Below, piece after piece: positions 12,734-19,972 of a DNA stretch of 44,590 bases. The stretch is from the NCBI GenBank assembly GCA_030690545.1, contig JAUYGN010000062.1:1-44590 (forward strand), read 5' to 3'. The notes under the pieces are model-generated. The model had not been told where the DNA came from and did no database searches. It saw nothing but the letters and a program-made list of their open reading frames with translations. Each line of letters opens with the position of its first letter. The first letter of the stretch is position 1. Position numbers and translations under genes: made by a program. This DNA is from Solirubrobacteraceae bacterium. GTDB taxonomy: Bacteria > Actinomycetota > Thermoleophilia > Solirubrobacterales > Solirubrobacteraceae.

Positions 12734-14134
12734 TCAGCTCGTGCGGTCGTCGAGTGGCTCGGCGAGGCGCCGTTCAAGATCCTGCACAAGAGCCTGTGCA
12801 GCGGGGTCGGAGGCGAGGCGCTCGCCGGCCCGGCGACAGGCATACATGACGGTCGTGTGGTTGCGTCCGCCGAAGCGCTCGCCGATCGCCGGCAGCGTCG
12901 CGCCGGTATGCCGCCGGGCGAGATACATGGCGACCTGGCGCGCCCAGGAGACGCGAGTGCTGCGGCTGGCCGAGAGAAGTTCGTCGCGGCTGAGCTCGAA
13001 CGCGGCGCAGGTGAGCTCCTGCACGCGGTCGATCGTCGGCGAGGCGCGCCGTGCGGGGGCCTTCGGAGTGGGATAGAGGCCGGCGAGGACCTCGTCGGCG
13101 AGGGCGGCGTCGATCGGCCGCTGTGTCAGCGAGTGGTAGGCGACGACGCGGATGAGGGCGCCTTCGAGCGCGCGGGCGTTGGCCGTGATGCGGTGGGCGA
13201 TGGCGTGCAGCGCGCCTTCGTCGGGCAGCACGATCGCGTCGTGCTGGACGCGCTTTCGCAGGATCGCCAGGCGCGTCGCAAGGTCGGGGGAGGCGAGCTC
13301 GGCGACGAGGCCGGCCTGGAAGCGCTCGAGCAGGCGTTGCTCGAGCGCCGCCATGTCGGCCGGTAGGCGATCGCAGGTCAGCACGAGCTGACTGCCGGTC
13401 TCGTACAGCGCGTTGAACGTATGGAAGAACTCCTCCTCGGTCTTGACCTTGCGCTGGAGGAACTGGACGTCGTCGATGAGCAGGACGTCGGTGTCGCGGA
13501 AGCGCGCCTTGAACTGGTCGGTGCCCTGCGTCTGGACGGCCGCGACGAAGGCGTTCGTGAAGCGCTCGGCGGTCGTCGAGCGGACGCGCAGCCCTCCGCC
13601 GTGCGCCGAGACGTAGTTGGCGATCGCGTGCAGCAGGTGGGTCTTCCCGAGCCCCGGCGCGCCGTAGAGGAAGAGCGGGTTGTAGGCCTGCCCGGGCATC
13701 TCGGCGACGGCGAGCGCGGCGCCGTGGGCCAGGCGGTTGGAGTCGCCGATGACGAACTGGTCGAACGTGAACTTCGGGTGGATCTCGTGGTCGTGATCGG
13801 GGCACGCGGCCGCCGCGGCGACGTGCCCTGGGGCGGGTCGAGAGGCAGCGCCGCGAGGTCGTTCGTCGATCGCCTCCGTTAGCGAGACGACGTCGATCGT
13901 CGCCCGGGGGCCGAGGACGGCCGCGGCGCAGGTCTGCAGGACGCCGGCGAAGCGCGCAGCGACCCAGCTGCGGATCTCGTCGGGGGCGGCGATGATCAGC
14001 GTGTCGCCGTCGATCACCCTCGGCCGCAGCGGCTCGAGCCAGATCTCGAACGTCGAGTCGGGAACGGCCTGTTGCAGCCGCGCGCGGATGAGCGCCCAGT
14101 CGCGGGCGAGCTGCGGGGTTACGGCAGGCGTGAT
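12734..14134 (-). CDS. dnaA: chromosomal replication initiator DnaA, non-canonical start codon
   Basis: AAA+ initiator that binds DnaA boxes and opens oriC. Seen: domain I (LARDWALIRARLQQAVPDST, then FEIWLEPLRP), a short domain II, Walker A GAPGLGKTH, Walker B VLLIDDVQFL, and domain IV with RVSWARQVAMYLARR and the DnaA signature GGRNHTTVMYA. The first ATG, GTG or TTG in frame is GTG 14017, which would remove half of domain I. The frame with domain I homology is open further up to an AAGGAG site at 14143-14138. The possible starts there are ATC 14134 (3 bp from AAGGAG) and ACG 14131 (6 bp). ATC is used here for the coordinate, giving about 466 residues; ACG fits ribosome spacing better. A sequencing error cannot be excluded. 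Confidence 0.93.
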   Translation of the reverse strand: MTPAVTPQLARDWALIRARLQQAVPDSTFEIWLEPLRPRVIDGDTLIIAAPDEIRSWVAARFAGVLQTCAAAVLGPRATIDVVSLTEAIDERPRGAASRPAPGHVAAAAACPDHDHEIHPKFTFDQFVIGDSNRLAHGAALAVAEMPGQAYNPLFLYGAPGLGKTHLLHAIANYVSAHGGGLRVRSTTAERFTNAFVAAVQTQGTDQFKARFRDTDVLLIDDVQFLQRKVKTEEEFFHTFNALYETGSQLVLTCDRLPADMAALEQRLLERFQAGLVAELASPDLATRLAILRKRVQHDAIVLPDEGALHAIAHRITANARALEGALIRVVAYHSLTQRPIDAALADEVLAGLYPTPKAPARRASPTIDRVQELTCAAFELSRDELLSASRSTRVSWARQVAMYLARRHTGATLPAIGERFGGRNHTTVMYACRRAGERLASDPAAQALVQDLERRLAEPLDDRTS

Positions 14135-14338
14135 CGACTCCTTCGGAGGGGGTCCGACAAGACAGCGAGAGGGCGCGAGGCGGCCCGGACGCGGGCGAAT
14201 ATACCAACGCCTCGACGGCCTTCGGAGGAGCCGTGGAGGCGACTCCGCTCAGCGCGGGAAAAACGATCGGTCCGCGGCGCGACGGCGGTCGTGCGCTAGG
14301 ATCGAAGCCCGTCGGCGGTCGTCGACGTGGACAGCATC
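14135..14338. promoter_or_regulatory. divergent dnaA-rpmH promoter region
   Basis: About 200 bp where transcription diverges. For dnaA (minus strand) a TATATT hexamer at 14203-14198 is the best -10 candidate. For rpmH (plus strand) TAGGAT at 14297-14302 gives a leader of about 30 nt. The block CTTCGGAGG occurs twice, near 14141 and 14222. No DnaA box was found. The region could still be part of the origin, since gene polarity switches here. Confidence 0.5.
14138..14148 (-). promoter_or_regulatory. dnaA ribosome-binding site inside a hairpin
   Basis: On the minus strand CTCC-GAA-GGAG forms a 4-bp stem whose 3' arm is the GGAG of the dnaA Shine-Dalgarno sequence AAGGAG. Together with the lack of ATG, GTG or TTG, this would keep translation of dnaA low. 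The stem is short, so its stability in the cell is uncertain. Confidence 0.4.
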
Positions 14339-14473
14339 ATGAAGCGCACCTACCAGCCCAAGAAGCGCAAGCGCGCACGTACCCACGGCTTCCGTCAGCG
14401 TATGCAGACGAAGGCTGGTCGCGCCGTGCTTCAGCGCCGTCGCGCCAAGGGCCGCAAGCGCCTCACCGTCTGA
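14339..14473 (+). CDS. rpmH: 50S ribosomal protein L34
   Basis: 44-residue, highly basic ribosomal protein of the large subunit. The sequence begins [19 protein letters not shown] and ends in KGRKRLTV, essentially the family consensus (HGFRxRMxTxxGRxVLxxRRxKGRxxL). It is the first gene of the plus-strand operon rpmH-rnpA-yidD-yidC-jag. Only a weak purine stretch (GTGGACAG) precedes the ATG. Confidence 0.98.
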   Translation: MKRTYQPKKRKRARTHGFRQRMQTKAGRAVLQRRRAKGRKRLTV

Positions 14474-14522
14474 GCGCCGCGGCCGCGCGCCCGGCCACGC
14501 GCTGCCCACTAGGCTGCTCAGC

Positions 14523-14918
14523 GTGGACGACCCGCTCGCACGCCTGTCCAGCCGCCCGCGCCCGCGCCCGCGCCGCACGCGACTGTCGCGCAGCGCCGAG
14601 TTTGAGCGCGCGTACCGCCAGGGGCGTTCGCACGGCAACCGGCACTTCGTCGTCTATGCGTTTCCTCGCGGCAACGACGTCGCGGAGCCTGATGTCCGCC
14701 TTGGCCTGTCGGTCTCGCGCAAGGTCGGCGGCGCGGTCGACCGCAACCGCGTGAAGCGCCTCCTGCGGGAGGCGTTCGCCGCCGAGGCCGGCTCGATGCC
14801 AGCTGGTCACGACGTCGTCATCGTCGCGCGCCCAGCGGCCCGCGAGCTCGCCGAGCGCGAGGGGCTTGCCGGCGTACGCGGGGCGCTCCGGGAGCTGCTC
14901 GAGCGGGCGGGCACGTGA
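14523..14918 (+). CDS. rnpA: ribonuclease P protein component
   Basis: 131-residue protein subunit of RNase P, which assists the RNA subunit in 5' maturation of tRNAs. Seen: an Arg/Pro-rich N-terminus, LSRSAEFERAYRQGRS, the conserved GLSVSRKVGGAVDRNRVKRLLREAF with the RNR motif (about 60-84) and DVVIVARP. It starts at GTG 14523; TAGGCT (14510-14515) is 7 bp upstream with no ribosome site, so a leaderless start is plausible in addition to read-through from rpmH. Its stop overlaps the yidD start. Confidence 0.95.
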   Translation: MDDPLARLSSRPRPRPRRTRLSRSAEFERAYRQGRSHGNRHFVVYAFPRGNDVAEPDVRLGLSVSRKVGGAVDRNRVKRLLREAFAAEAGSMPAGHDVVIVARPAARELAEREGLAGVRGALRELLERAGT

Positions 14919-15169
14919 TGAAGGCGACGCGGATCGTGCAGGCGCCGATCGTCGCCTATCAGCGCGTGATCTCACCGGCGCTGCCGCGGCGCTGCAAGTA
15001 CGAGCCGACGTGCTCGGCGTATGCGGTTCAGGCGCTGCGGGAGTTCGGCATACTTCGCGGCTTGGTGCTGGGGGCGTGGCGCCTGCTGCGCTGCAACCCC
15101 TTCAGTCATGGGGGATTCGACCCGGTTGACGCCCAGCGCCTGTTCTCCGTGCCCCCTCGCTCTCGCTGA
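14918..15169 (+). CDS. yidD: membrane protein insertion efficiency factor YidD
   Basis: 83-residue membrane-associated protein that helps YidC-dependent insertion. Seen: IVAYQRVISPALPRRCKYEPTCS, the three conserved cysteines (CKYEPTCS and LLRCNP) and GGFDPVD, all family hallmarks. ATG 14918 overlaps the rnpA stop (TGATG); GTG 14915 is possible. It lies between rnpA and yidC as in most bacteria. Confidence 0.95.
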   Translation: MKATRIVQAPIVAYQRVISPALPRRCKYEPTCSAYAVQALREFGILRGLVLGAWRLLRCNPFSHGGFDPVDAQRLFSVPPRSR

Positions 15170-15173
15170 TCTC

Positions 15174-16103
15174 ATGACCCTTCACGCCCTCATCGCCCCC
15201 GTGCAGTTCATCGTGGACGTGCTCGAGCCCGTGCTCGTCTTCATCCACGAGACGCTCGGCGTCGGCTGGGGGATGTCGATCGTCCTGCTGACGGTGCTCG
15301 TGCGCGCCCTGATGGCGCCGCTGACGCTCAAGCAGTTCAAGTCGATGCGGGCGATGGCGTCGGTCGCTCCGGAGCTGAAGAAGCTGCAGGCGAAGCACAA
15401 GGACGACAAGCAGCGCCAGCAGCAGGAGATCATGAAGTTCTACTCGGAGAACAAGATCAATCCGTTTGCGTCATGCCTGCCGCTGCTGGCGCAGTTCCCG
15501 TTCTTCATCGGCCTCTTCTACCTCCTGCAGGGCAACCTGCGCCGCGAGATCTGCGGCGACGCAGCTGCGGGCGGTGACACCGACGCGGCGGGGAACCTGC
15601 TGCCGTGCGGTCAGATCGCGAACCCGACGGGCGCGGAGTCCTTCCTGTTCGTGCCGGACCTGACGGCCGGCGCGACCGGCTGGGTGCTGGCGACCCTGAT
15701 GATCATGTACGTCGGCTCGCAGCTGCTGTCGACGCTGCTGACGCCGACGACGCCCGATCGCAACCAGCAGATGCTGATGTACGGGCTGCCGCTCGTCTTC
15801 GCGGTCTTCATCGTGCTCTACGAGTTCCCCGCCGGCCTGCTCGTCTACTGGATCACGACGAACCTGTGGACGGTCGGCCAGGGCTACCTGCTGCGCAAGA
15901 AGCTCGGGCCGATCACGCCACCGAAGGCCGAGGGCGATGGCGAGGGGGACGGGGATGCGAACGAGGGCCTGTTCGCGAAGCTGACGGGTGGGGCGATGGG
16001 CGCCAAGCAGCCGGCACCCGCGGCCGCCGCGAAGCGCGCGCCGAGCGGTCCGCCTCCGCGCCCGCCGCGCAAGAAGAAGAAGCGTTCGGGACGTAGGCGC
16101 TGA
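15174..16103 (+). CDS. yidC: membrane protein insertase YidC/Oxa1
   Basis: 309-residue insertase of the Gram-positive type, without the large periplasmic domain. Seen: the first helix near residues 10-27, WGMSIVLLTVLVRALMAPLTLKQ with the conserved intramembrane Arg44, a coiled cytoplasmic loop (PELKKLQAKHKDDKQRQQQE), FASCLPLLAQFPFFIGLFYLL, and GLLVYWITTNLWTVGQ in the last helix. The C-terminus is a long Pro/Ala and Lys/Arg-rich tail (PRKKKKRSGRRR), of the kind that contacts ribosomes. ATG 15174 follows yidD closely; the open frame upstream is an extension inside yidD. The stop overlaps jag. Confidence 0.96.
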   Translation: MTLHALIAPVQFIVDVLEPVLVFIHETLGVGWGMSIVLLTVLVRALMAPLTLKQFKSMRAMASVAPELKKLQAKHKDDKQRQQQEIMKFYSENKINPFASCLPLLAQFPFFIGLFYLLQGNLRREICGDAAAGGDTDAAGNLLPCGQIANPTGAESFLFVPDLTAGATGWVLATLMIMYVGSQLLSTLLTPTTPDRNQQMLMYGLPLVFAVFIVLYEFPAGLLVYWITTNLWTVGQGYLLRKKLGPITPPKAEGDGEGDGDANEGLFAKLTGGAMGAKQPAPAAAAKRAPSGPPPRPPRKKKKRSGRRR

Positions 16104-16564
16104 TGACCGAGGACCCCGGTCCGGCGGTGCGCGAGCTGCTCGAGCGGGTGGTCGCGGCGCTTGGGCTCGACGAGGTCTCGGTGCAGATCACCGATGACGG
16201 CGAGACGTGCACGGGCGCGGTCCACGGCGAGGACCTCGGCCTGTTCATCGGTCGCCACGGGCAGACGATCGACGCGGTGCAGCATCTCGCCCAGCGGGTC
16301 TCGGGCGCCCGCGCGCAGCATGGCCGACGGATCGTCATCGACGCCGAGGGATACCGCGAGCGGCGGGCGACGATCCTGCGCCGCCAGGCCGACGGCGCGG
16401 CAGAGGACGCGCTGCGCGACGACCGACCGGTTGCGCTCGACGCGATGACGGCGAGCGAGCGCCGTCTGGTGCACGAGTACCTGCGCGACCACGGCACGGT
16501 GCAGACGTACTCCGAAGGCGAGGAGCCGGACCGGCGCCTCGTCGTCGCTCCGCTGAAGCGATAG
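16103..16564 (+). CDS. jag: Jag/KhpB RNA-binding protein (KH and R3H domains)
   Basis: 153-residue RNA-binding protein. Seen: a KH domain with GLFIGRHGQTIDAVQHLAQ (about 46-65; the GxxG loop is GRHG) and a C-terminal R3H domain with MTASERRLVHEYLRDH (about 115-130), TYSEGEEPDRRLVVAP. The N-terminal Jag-N domain of firmicute homologues is absent, as usual in actinobacteria. ATG 16103 overlaps the yidC stop, so the two are translationally coupled. The family binds many transcripts and influences cell division and envelope genes. Confidence 0.95.
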   Translation: MTEDPGPAVRELLERVVAALGLDEVSVQITDDGETCTGAVHGEDLGLFIGRHGQTIDAVQHLAQRVSGARAQHGRRIVIDAEGYRERRATILRRQADGAAEDALRDDRPVALDAMTASERRLVHEYLRDHGTVQTYSEGEEPDRRLVVAPLKR

Positions 16565-16579
16565 CGCCGGCGGCGCGAC

Positions 16580-16606
16580 GTTTCACGTTTTTCTCCCCGG
16601 TGAAAC
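16580..16606. promoter_or_regulatory. inverted parS-like half-sites separated by 13 bp
   Basis: GTTTCACG and GTGAAACA are exactly the two halves of the ParB site TGTTTCACGTGAAACA, but here the arms GTTTCAC (16580-16586) and GTGAAAC (16600-16606) are separated by a 13-bp pyrimidine-rich spacer. parA and parB lie about 1.1 kb downstream. The same repeat could fold as a 7-bp hairpin ending the rpmH-jag transcript. Its identity as a ParB site is an inference. Confidence 0.45.
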
Positions 16607-16619
16607 ACTTTGGTGCAGC

Positions 16620-16976
16620 ATGTTGACGGAGGCAGAGCGTGGGCTCGTCGCGGGGATCCTCATGAGCGAGGGCTCGTTCGGCGGCGACGGCAAGCAGCCA
16701 CACATCATCCTGCGCAAGCACGTCCGCCACGAGTCGCTCATGCGCTGGCTCGTCCAGCGCTTCCCGCGCTCGCGGCTGTACGGGCCCTACCACCATGCGG
16801 ATCGCTCCTACTTCCAATGGGTCGCTCGCGGCGCGGCGCTCGTCGAGGACGTCCTTCCCGTGCTCGACGAGCTCGTGGTCCCCGAGCTCGACGCGCACGC
16901 GGCGACCCGTCTCGCCGAGCTGCACGAGCGCTACGGCCCCTACATCGCGCGCCTGCGAGCGCGCGCCGACGGATGA
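16620..16976 (+). CDS. stand-alone LAGLIDADG-like protein
   Basis: 118-residue protein whose N-terminus reads GLVAGILMSEGSFGGDG (about 8-24). This is a LAGLIDADG helix with the acidic catalytic position (the E of SEGSF), followed by a beta-rich core (PHIILRKHVRHESLMRWL and SYFQWVARG). A single motif means it would act as a homodimer if it is an endonuclease. No intron or intein is visible around it. It is embedded between jag and rsmG in the origin cluster; its stop overlaps the rsmG start (ATGA). Upstream are the split parS-like repeats. It could be a domesticated homing endonuclease or a DNA-binding protein like the WhiA N-domain; function is unknown. Confidence 0.72.
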   Translation: MLTEAERGLVAGILMSEGSFGGDGKQPHIILRKHVRHESLMRWLVQRFPRSRLYGPYHHADRSYFQWVARGAALVEDVLPVLDELVVPELDAHAATRLAELHERYGPYIARLRARADG

Positions 16977-17680
16977 GCGTCGAACGCCGGTTGGCTGAGC
17001 TGGGGGCGCGCCACGAGCTGCCCGGCGACGCGCGCGCGGCGCTTGCGCGCCTGATCGAGCTGCTCGCCGACGACCCGACGGCGCCGACGGCCCTGCGCGA
17101 CTCGCTCGCCGCCGTCGACCTCCATGTCGCCGATGCGCTCGTCGCGCTCGAGGTCGACGAGGTGCGCGGCGCGCGCCGGATCGCCGACCTCGGATCGGGC
17201 GCGGGCGTTCCGGGCCTCGTGCTCGCGGCCGCGCTGCCCGCCGCCGAGGTGGCGCTCGTCGAGTCCAACGGGCGCAAGTGCGCGTTCCTGCGGCGCGCGG
17301 TCGAGGCGATGGGGCTGGGCAACGTCGTCGTGGTGTCCGAACGGGCGGAATCGTGGCGGGACGGGGTGGGCAGCCGCGACCTCGTCTGTGCTCGCGCGCT
17401 CGCGGCCCTGCCGGTGCTCGTCGAGTACGCCGCGCCGCTGCTCGCCGCGGGCGGCGCGCTCGTCGCGTGGAAGGGGCGTCGCGACGGCGCCGACGAGGCC
17501 GACGGCGCTGCCGCTGCCGCTGCGACCGGACTACGACCCGTCGCGGTCCGTCCGGTTCGGCCATGGGACGGGGCCGAACATCTGCATCTGCACCTCTACC
17601 TGAAGGTTGGTCTGACCCCGAACCGCTACCCGCGGAGGCCTGGAATGGCCAGCAAACGGCCGCTCCGAGCGTCAACCTGA
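16973..17680 (+). CDS. rsmG: 16S rRNA (guanine-527-N7)-methyltransferase
   Basis: 235-residue SAM-dependent methyltransferase that makes m7G527 in 16S rRNA (the GidB family; loss gives low-level streptomycin resistance). Seen: motif I IADLGSGAGVPGLVLA (about 66-80), ESNGRKCAFLRRAVEAMGL, the VCARALAALPVLVEYAAPLL segment, VAWKG, and the typical ending NRYPRRPGMASKRPL. ATG 16973 overlaps the LAGLIDADG stop. It is upstream of parAB, as in most bacteria. Confidence 0.95.
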   Translation: MSVERRLAELGARHELPGDARAALARLIELLADDPTAPTALRDSLAAVDLHVADALVALEVDEVRGARRIADLGSGAGVPGLVLAAALPAAEVALVESNGRKCAFLRRAVEAMGLGNVVVVSERAESWRDGVGSRDLVCARALAALPVLVEYAAPLLAAGGALVAWKGRRDGADEADGAAAAAATGLRPVAVRPVRPWDGAEHLHLHLYLKVGLTPNRYPRRPGMASKRPLRAST

Positions 17681-17750
17681 GCGCAAGGAGCAGTGCTTCA
17701 GCCCCGAACGATCACAGCTCGGCCCGTTTCGTCGGTACCGTTGGGGGTCG

Positions 17751-18518
17751 ATGGGGACCGTCTACGCGATCGCGAACCAGAAGGGCGGGGTCGGGAAGAC
17801 GACGACTGCGGTCAACGTCGCCGCCTGCATCGCCGAGGCCGGCTTCCCGACGCTGCTGATCGACATCGATCCGCAGGCCAACGCGACGCTGGGCCTCGGC
17901 GTCGCGAAGGACACGACGCCGAACGTCTACGACGTGCTGGCGGGGCGCTGCGCACTCGCGGAGACGCTCGCCGACACGGCGATCGAGCGTCTCAAGCTCG
18001 TGCCGGCCCATCCGGACCTGGCGGCCGCCAACAGCGAGCTGCCGCGCGAGCCCGGCTCGGAGGTACGGCTGCGCGAGGCGCTGACCGGCGTCCGCGACGC
18101 GTTCGACTACGTCCTGCTCGATTGTCCGCCGTCGCTCGGTCCGCTGACCGTCAACGCGCTCGTCGCGGCCGACCGCGTGATCGTGCCGGTGCAGACGGAG
18201 TACTTCGCGCTCGAGGGGCTCGCGGGCCTGCTCGACACGCTCGCGCTGATCCAGCGCGAGCTCAATCCGCGGCTGACGATCGCCGGCATGCTGCTGACGA
18301 TGCACGACGGCCGCACGCGCCTGGCGCGCGATGTCGAGCGCGAGGTGCGCGACCACTTCCCGGCGCTCGTCTTCGAGACGGTCATCCCGCGCAACGTGCG
18401 CGTCGGCGAGGCGCCGAGCTATGGACGGCCGGTGACGCACCACGATCCGCACTGCTCGGGCTCCGACGCGTACTTCGAGTTCGCCAAGGAGGTCGTACGG
18501 GCGGGGGCTGCGACATGA
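17751..18518 (+). CDS. parA: chromosome partitioning ATPase ParA
   Basis: 255-residue Walker-type ATPase that moves ParB-parS complexes over the nucleoid. Seen: the deviant Walker A motif KGGVGKTTTAVNVAA (about 11-25), Walker A' IDIDPQANAT, Walker B VLLDCPPSLGPLTVNAL, and FETVIPRNVRVGEAPSYGRPV. It is the short Soj-type form without an N-terminal HTH. ATG 17751 has TACCGT (17736-17741) 9 bp upstream, which suggests its own leaderless promoter after rsmG. Its end overlaps a tiny frame that leads into parB. Confidence 0.97.
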   Translation: MGTVYAIANQKGGVGKTTTAVNVAACIAEAGFPTLLIDIDPQANATLGLGVAKDTTPNVYDVLAGRCALAETLADTAIERLKLVPAHPDLAAANSELPREPGSEVRLREALTGVRDAFDYVLLDCPPSLGPLTVNALVAADRVIVPVQTEYFALEGLAGLLDTLALIQRELNPRLTIAGMLLTMHDGRTRLARDVEREVRDHFPALVFETVIPRNVRVGEAPSYGRPVTHHDPHCSGSDAYFEFAKEVVRAGAAT

Positions 18519-18574
18519 GCGCGCGTCGTCCGGTCGGGCGGCGGGCAGGGGCTGCCCGGAGGCGCTCGCGGTGA
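18515..18574 (+). CDS. 19-codon Arg-rich frame linking parA and parB (possible coupling ORF)
   Basis: ATG 18515 overlaps the parA stop (ATGA) and its TGA at 18572-18574 overlaps the parB GTG start (GTGA). It encodes a 19-residue peptide, MSARRPVGRRAGAARRRSR. No homology is recognised. It may only carry ribosomes from parA to parB, or be chance in GC-rich sequence. Confidence 0.3.
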   Translation: MSARRPVGRRAGAARRRSR

Positions 18575-19464
18575 GCGGTCCCGCGCGCGGGATGGGACGT
18601 GGCCTGGCCGAGATCCTGCGGGTCTCGGGCGCGCCGGCGGTGACGGGCGACGACCTGCGTCAGGTACCTGTCGACCTGATCGTCGCCAACCCCAAGCAGC
18701 CGCGCCGCTCGTTCGACGAGGCGGCGCTGGAGGCGCTCGCCGGCTCGCTGCGCGAGCGCGGGGTGCTGCAGCCGGTGCTCGTCCGCCCGGTCGCCGGCGG
18801 CACGTACGAGCTCGTCGCCGGCGAGCGCCGCTGGCGCGCGGCGCAGCTGGCCGGCCTGGAGGCGATTCCGGCGCTGATCCGCGAGCGCGACGACGCCGAG
18901 TCGCTCGAGGCGGCGCTGATCGAGAACATGGCGCGCGAGGACCTCAACCCGGTCGAGGAGGCGCGCGCCTGCGCCGCCCTCGTCGAGGAGCTCAGCCTGA
19001 CGCGCGAGTCCGTCGGGCTGCGCGTCGGCCGCAGCCGCGTCGCGGTGACGAACCTCATCCGGCTGCTCGACCTGCCCGACGACGCGCTCGACCTGCTCGA
19101 GCGCGGCGACCTGACCGAAGGTCATGGCCGCGCGCTGTTGCTCGCCGCCGACCACGCCGACCGCCACCGGCTTGCCCGCGCGGCCGTTCGGGAGGGCTGG
19201 TCGGTCCGCGTGCTCGAGACGCGCGCGCGCGGCGCCAACGCCGCCGAGGATGCCGCTGCCGGTCGCAAGGGCGCCGCGCCGCCGGCGCCGCATCCCGATC
19301 AACAGGCCGCCGCCGAGCAGATCGCCGACGCGCTCTCCGGCGCGCTCGGGATCGAGGTCGCCGTCAAGCCGCGTGGCGACGGCTACCGCGTCGAGCTGGC
19401 CTTCGACGACCCGGAGGACGCGCTCGCCCTCGCCCGCCGCCTGCACCCTCGCGCGACCGCGTAG
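18571..19464 (+). CDS. parB: chromosome partitioning protein ParB
   Basis: 297-residue CTPase/DNA-binding protein that spreads from parS. Seen: N-terminal MGRGLAEIL, the ParA-interacting segment, VPVDLIVANPKQPRRSFDE, the CTP-binding box YELVAGERRWRAAQLAG (about 71-87), LIENMAREDLNPVEEA, a central HTH region (LTRESVGLRVGRSRVAVTNLIRLLDLP), TEGHGRALLLA, and a C-terminal dimerisation domain ending in ALARRLHP. GTG 18571 overlaps the preceding tiny frame. The partner parA is directly upstream, and parS-like half-sites are at 16580-16606. Confidence 0.97.
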   Translation: MSGPARGMGRGLAEILRVSGAPAVTGDDLRQVPVDLIVANPKQPRRSFDEAALEALAGSLRERGVLQPVLVRPVAGGTYELVAGERRWRAAQLAGLEAIPALIRERDDAESLEAALIENMAREDLNPVEEARACAALVEELSLTRESVGLRVGRSRVAVTNLIRLLDLPDDALDLLERGDLTEGHGRALLLAADHADRHRLARAAVREGWSVRVLETRARGANAAEDAAAGRKGAAPPAPHPDQQAAAEQIADALSGALGIEVAVKPRGDGYRVELAFDDPEDALALARRLHPRATA

Positions 19465-19490
19465 CGGCCCGCTAGACTGCTCGACCTTCC

Positions 19491-19564
<74 letters not shown>

Positions 19565-19606
19565 TCCTCGGGATCTCGTCGCGTTCGGTGGCGTACCCTG
19601 GGCAGG

Positions 19607-19956
19607 ATGTCGGTCGACACCCCCGAAGAGCTGCGCGCGCTGCGCGCCGTCGAGCGGGTCGTGGCCGAGACCCCCGCCCGCAGGCGCGCCGGCTCGTCCA
19701 GGCCGCCGAGCAGGCACTTGCCGCGGCGCTCGAGGTGGTCCGCCCCGACGTGCCCAACGTCTTCGAGGCGACGCTGTCGGAGCCGCTGCACGACGGGCTC
19801 GTCATCACGATCGAGCCGCTCGTCGCCGCCGGCGGTCCGGGCGTGCGGATGGGCCGCGACGGATGGACGATCCGCACCGCCGACGGGTCGCTCGCGGCCG
19901 ATGCCGAGCACACGATCGTCGTGCGCGACGGCGCACCGCTGATCCTCACCGCCTGA
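19607..19956 (+). pseudogene. methionine aminopeptidase remnant
   Basis: Decayed type I methionine aminopeptidase gene of about 350 bp (intact genes are about 750 bp). The N-terminus in frame from ATG 19607 reads MSVDTPEELRALRAVERVVAET, as in MAP. The frame then shifts, and a second frame holds LVQAAEQALAAALEVVRP followed directly by the C-terminal part LVITIEPLVAAGGPGVRMG, DGWTIRTADGSLAADAEHT. The central part with the GHGIG histidine and metal ligands is deleted. Promoter-like TACCCT lies 7 bp before the ATG. A working copy should exist elsewhere. Confidence 0.8.
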
Positions 19957-19972
19957 GGCCGGCGGGCGTCCG

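Noticed and set aside
16577-16976. Self-splicing intron or intein hosting the LAGLIDADG frame
   Set aside because: The frame is free-standing with its own ATG, neighbouring genes jag and rsmG are complete, and no intron core or intein splice motifs are seen.
17693-18574. Alternative frame starting at GTG 17693 behind an AAGGAG site, overlapping parA
   Set aside because: It overlaps the well-conserved parA frame throughout and encodes an Arg/Asp-rich product without homology.
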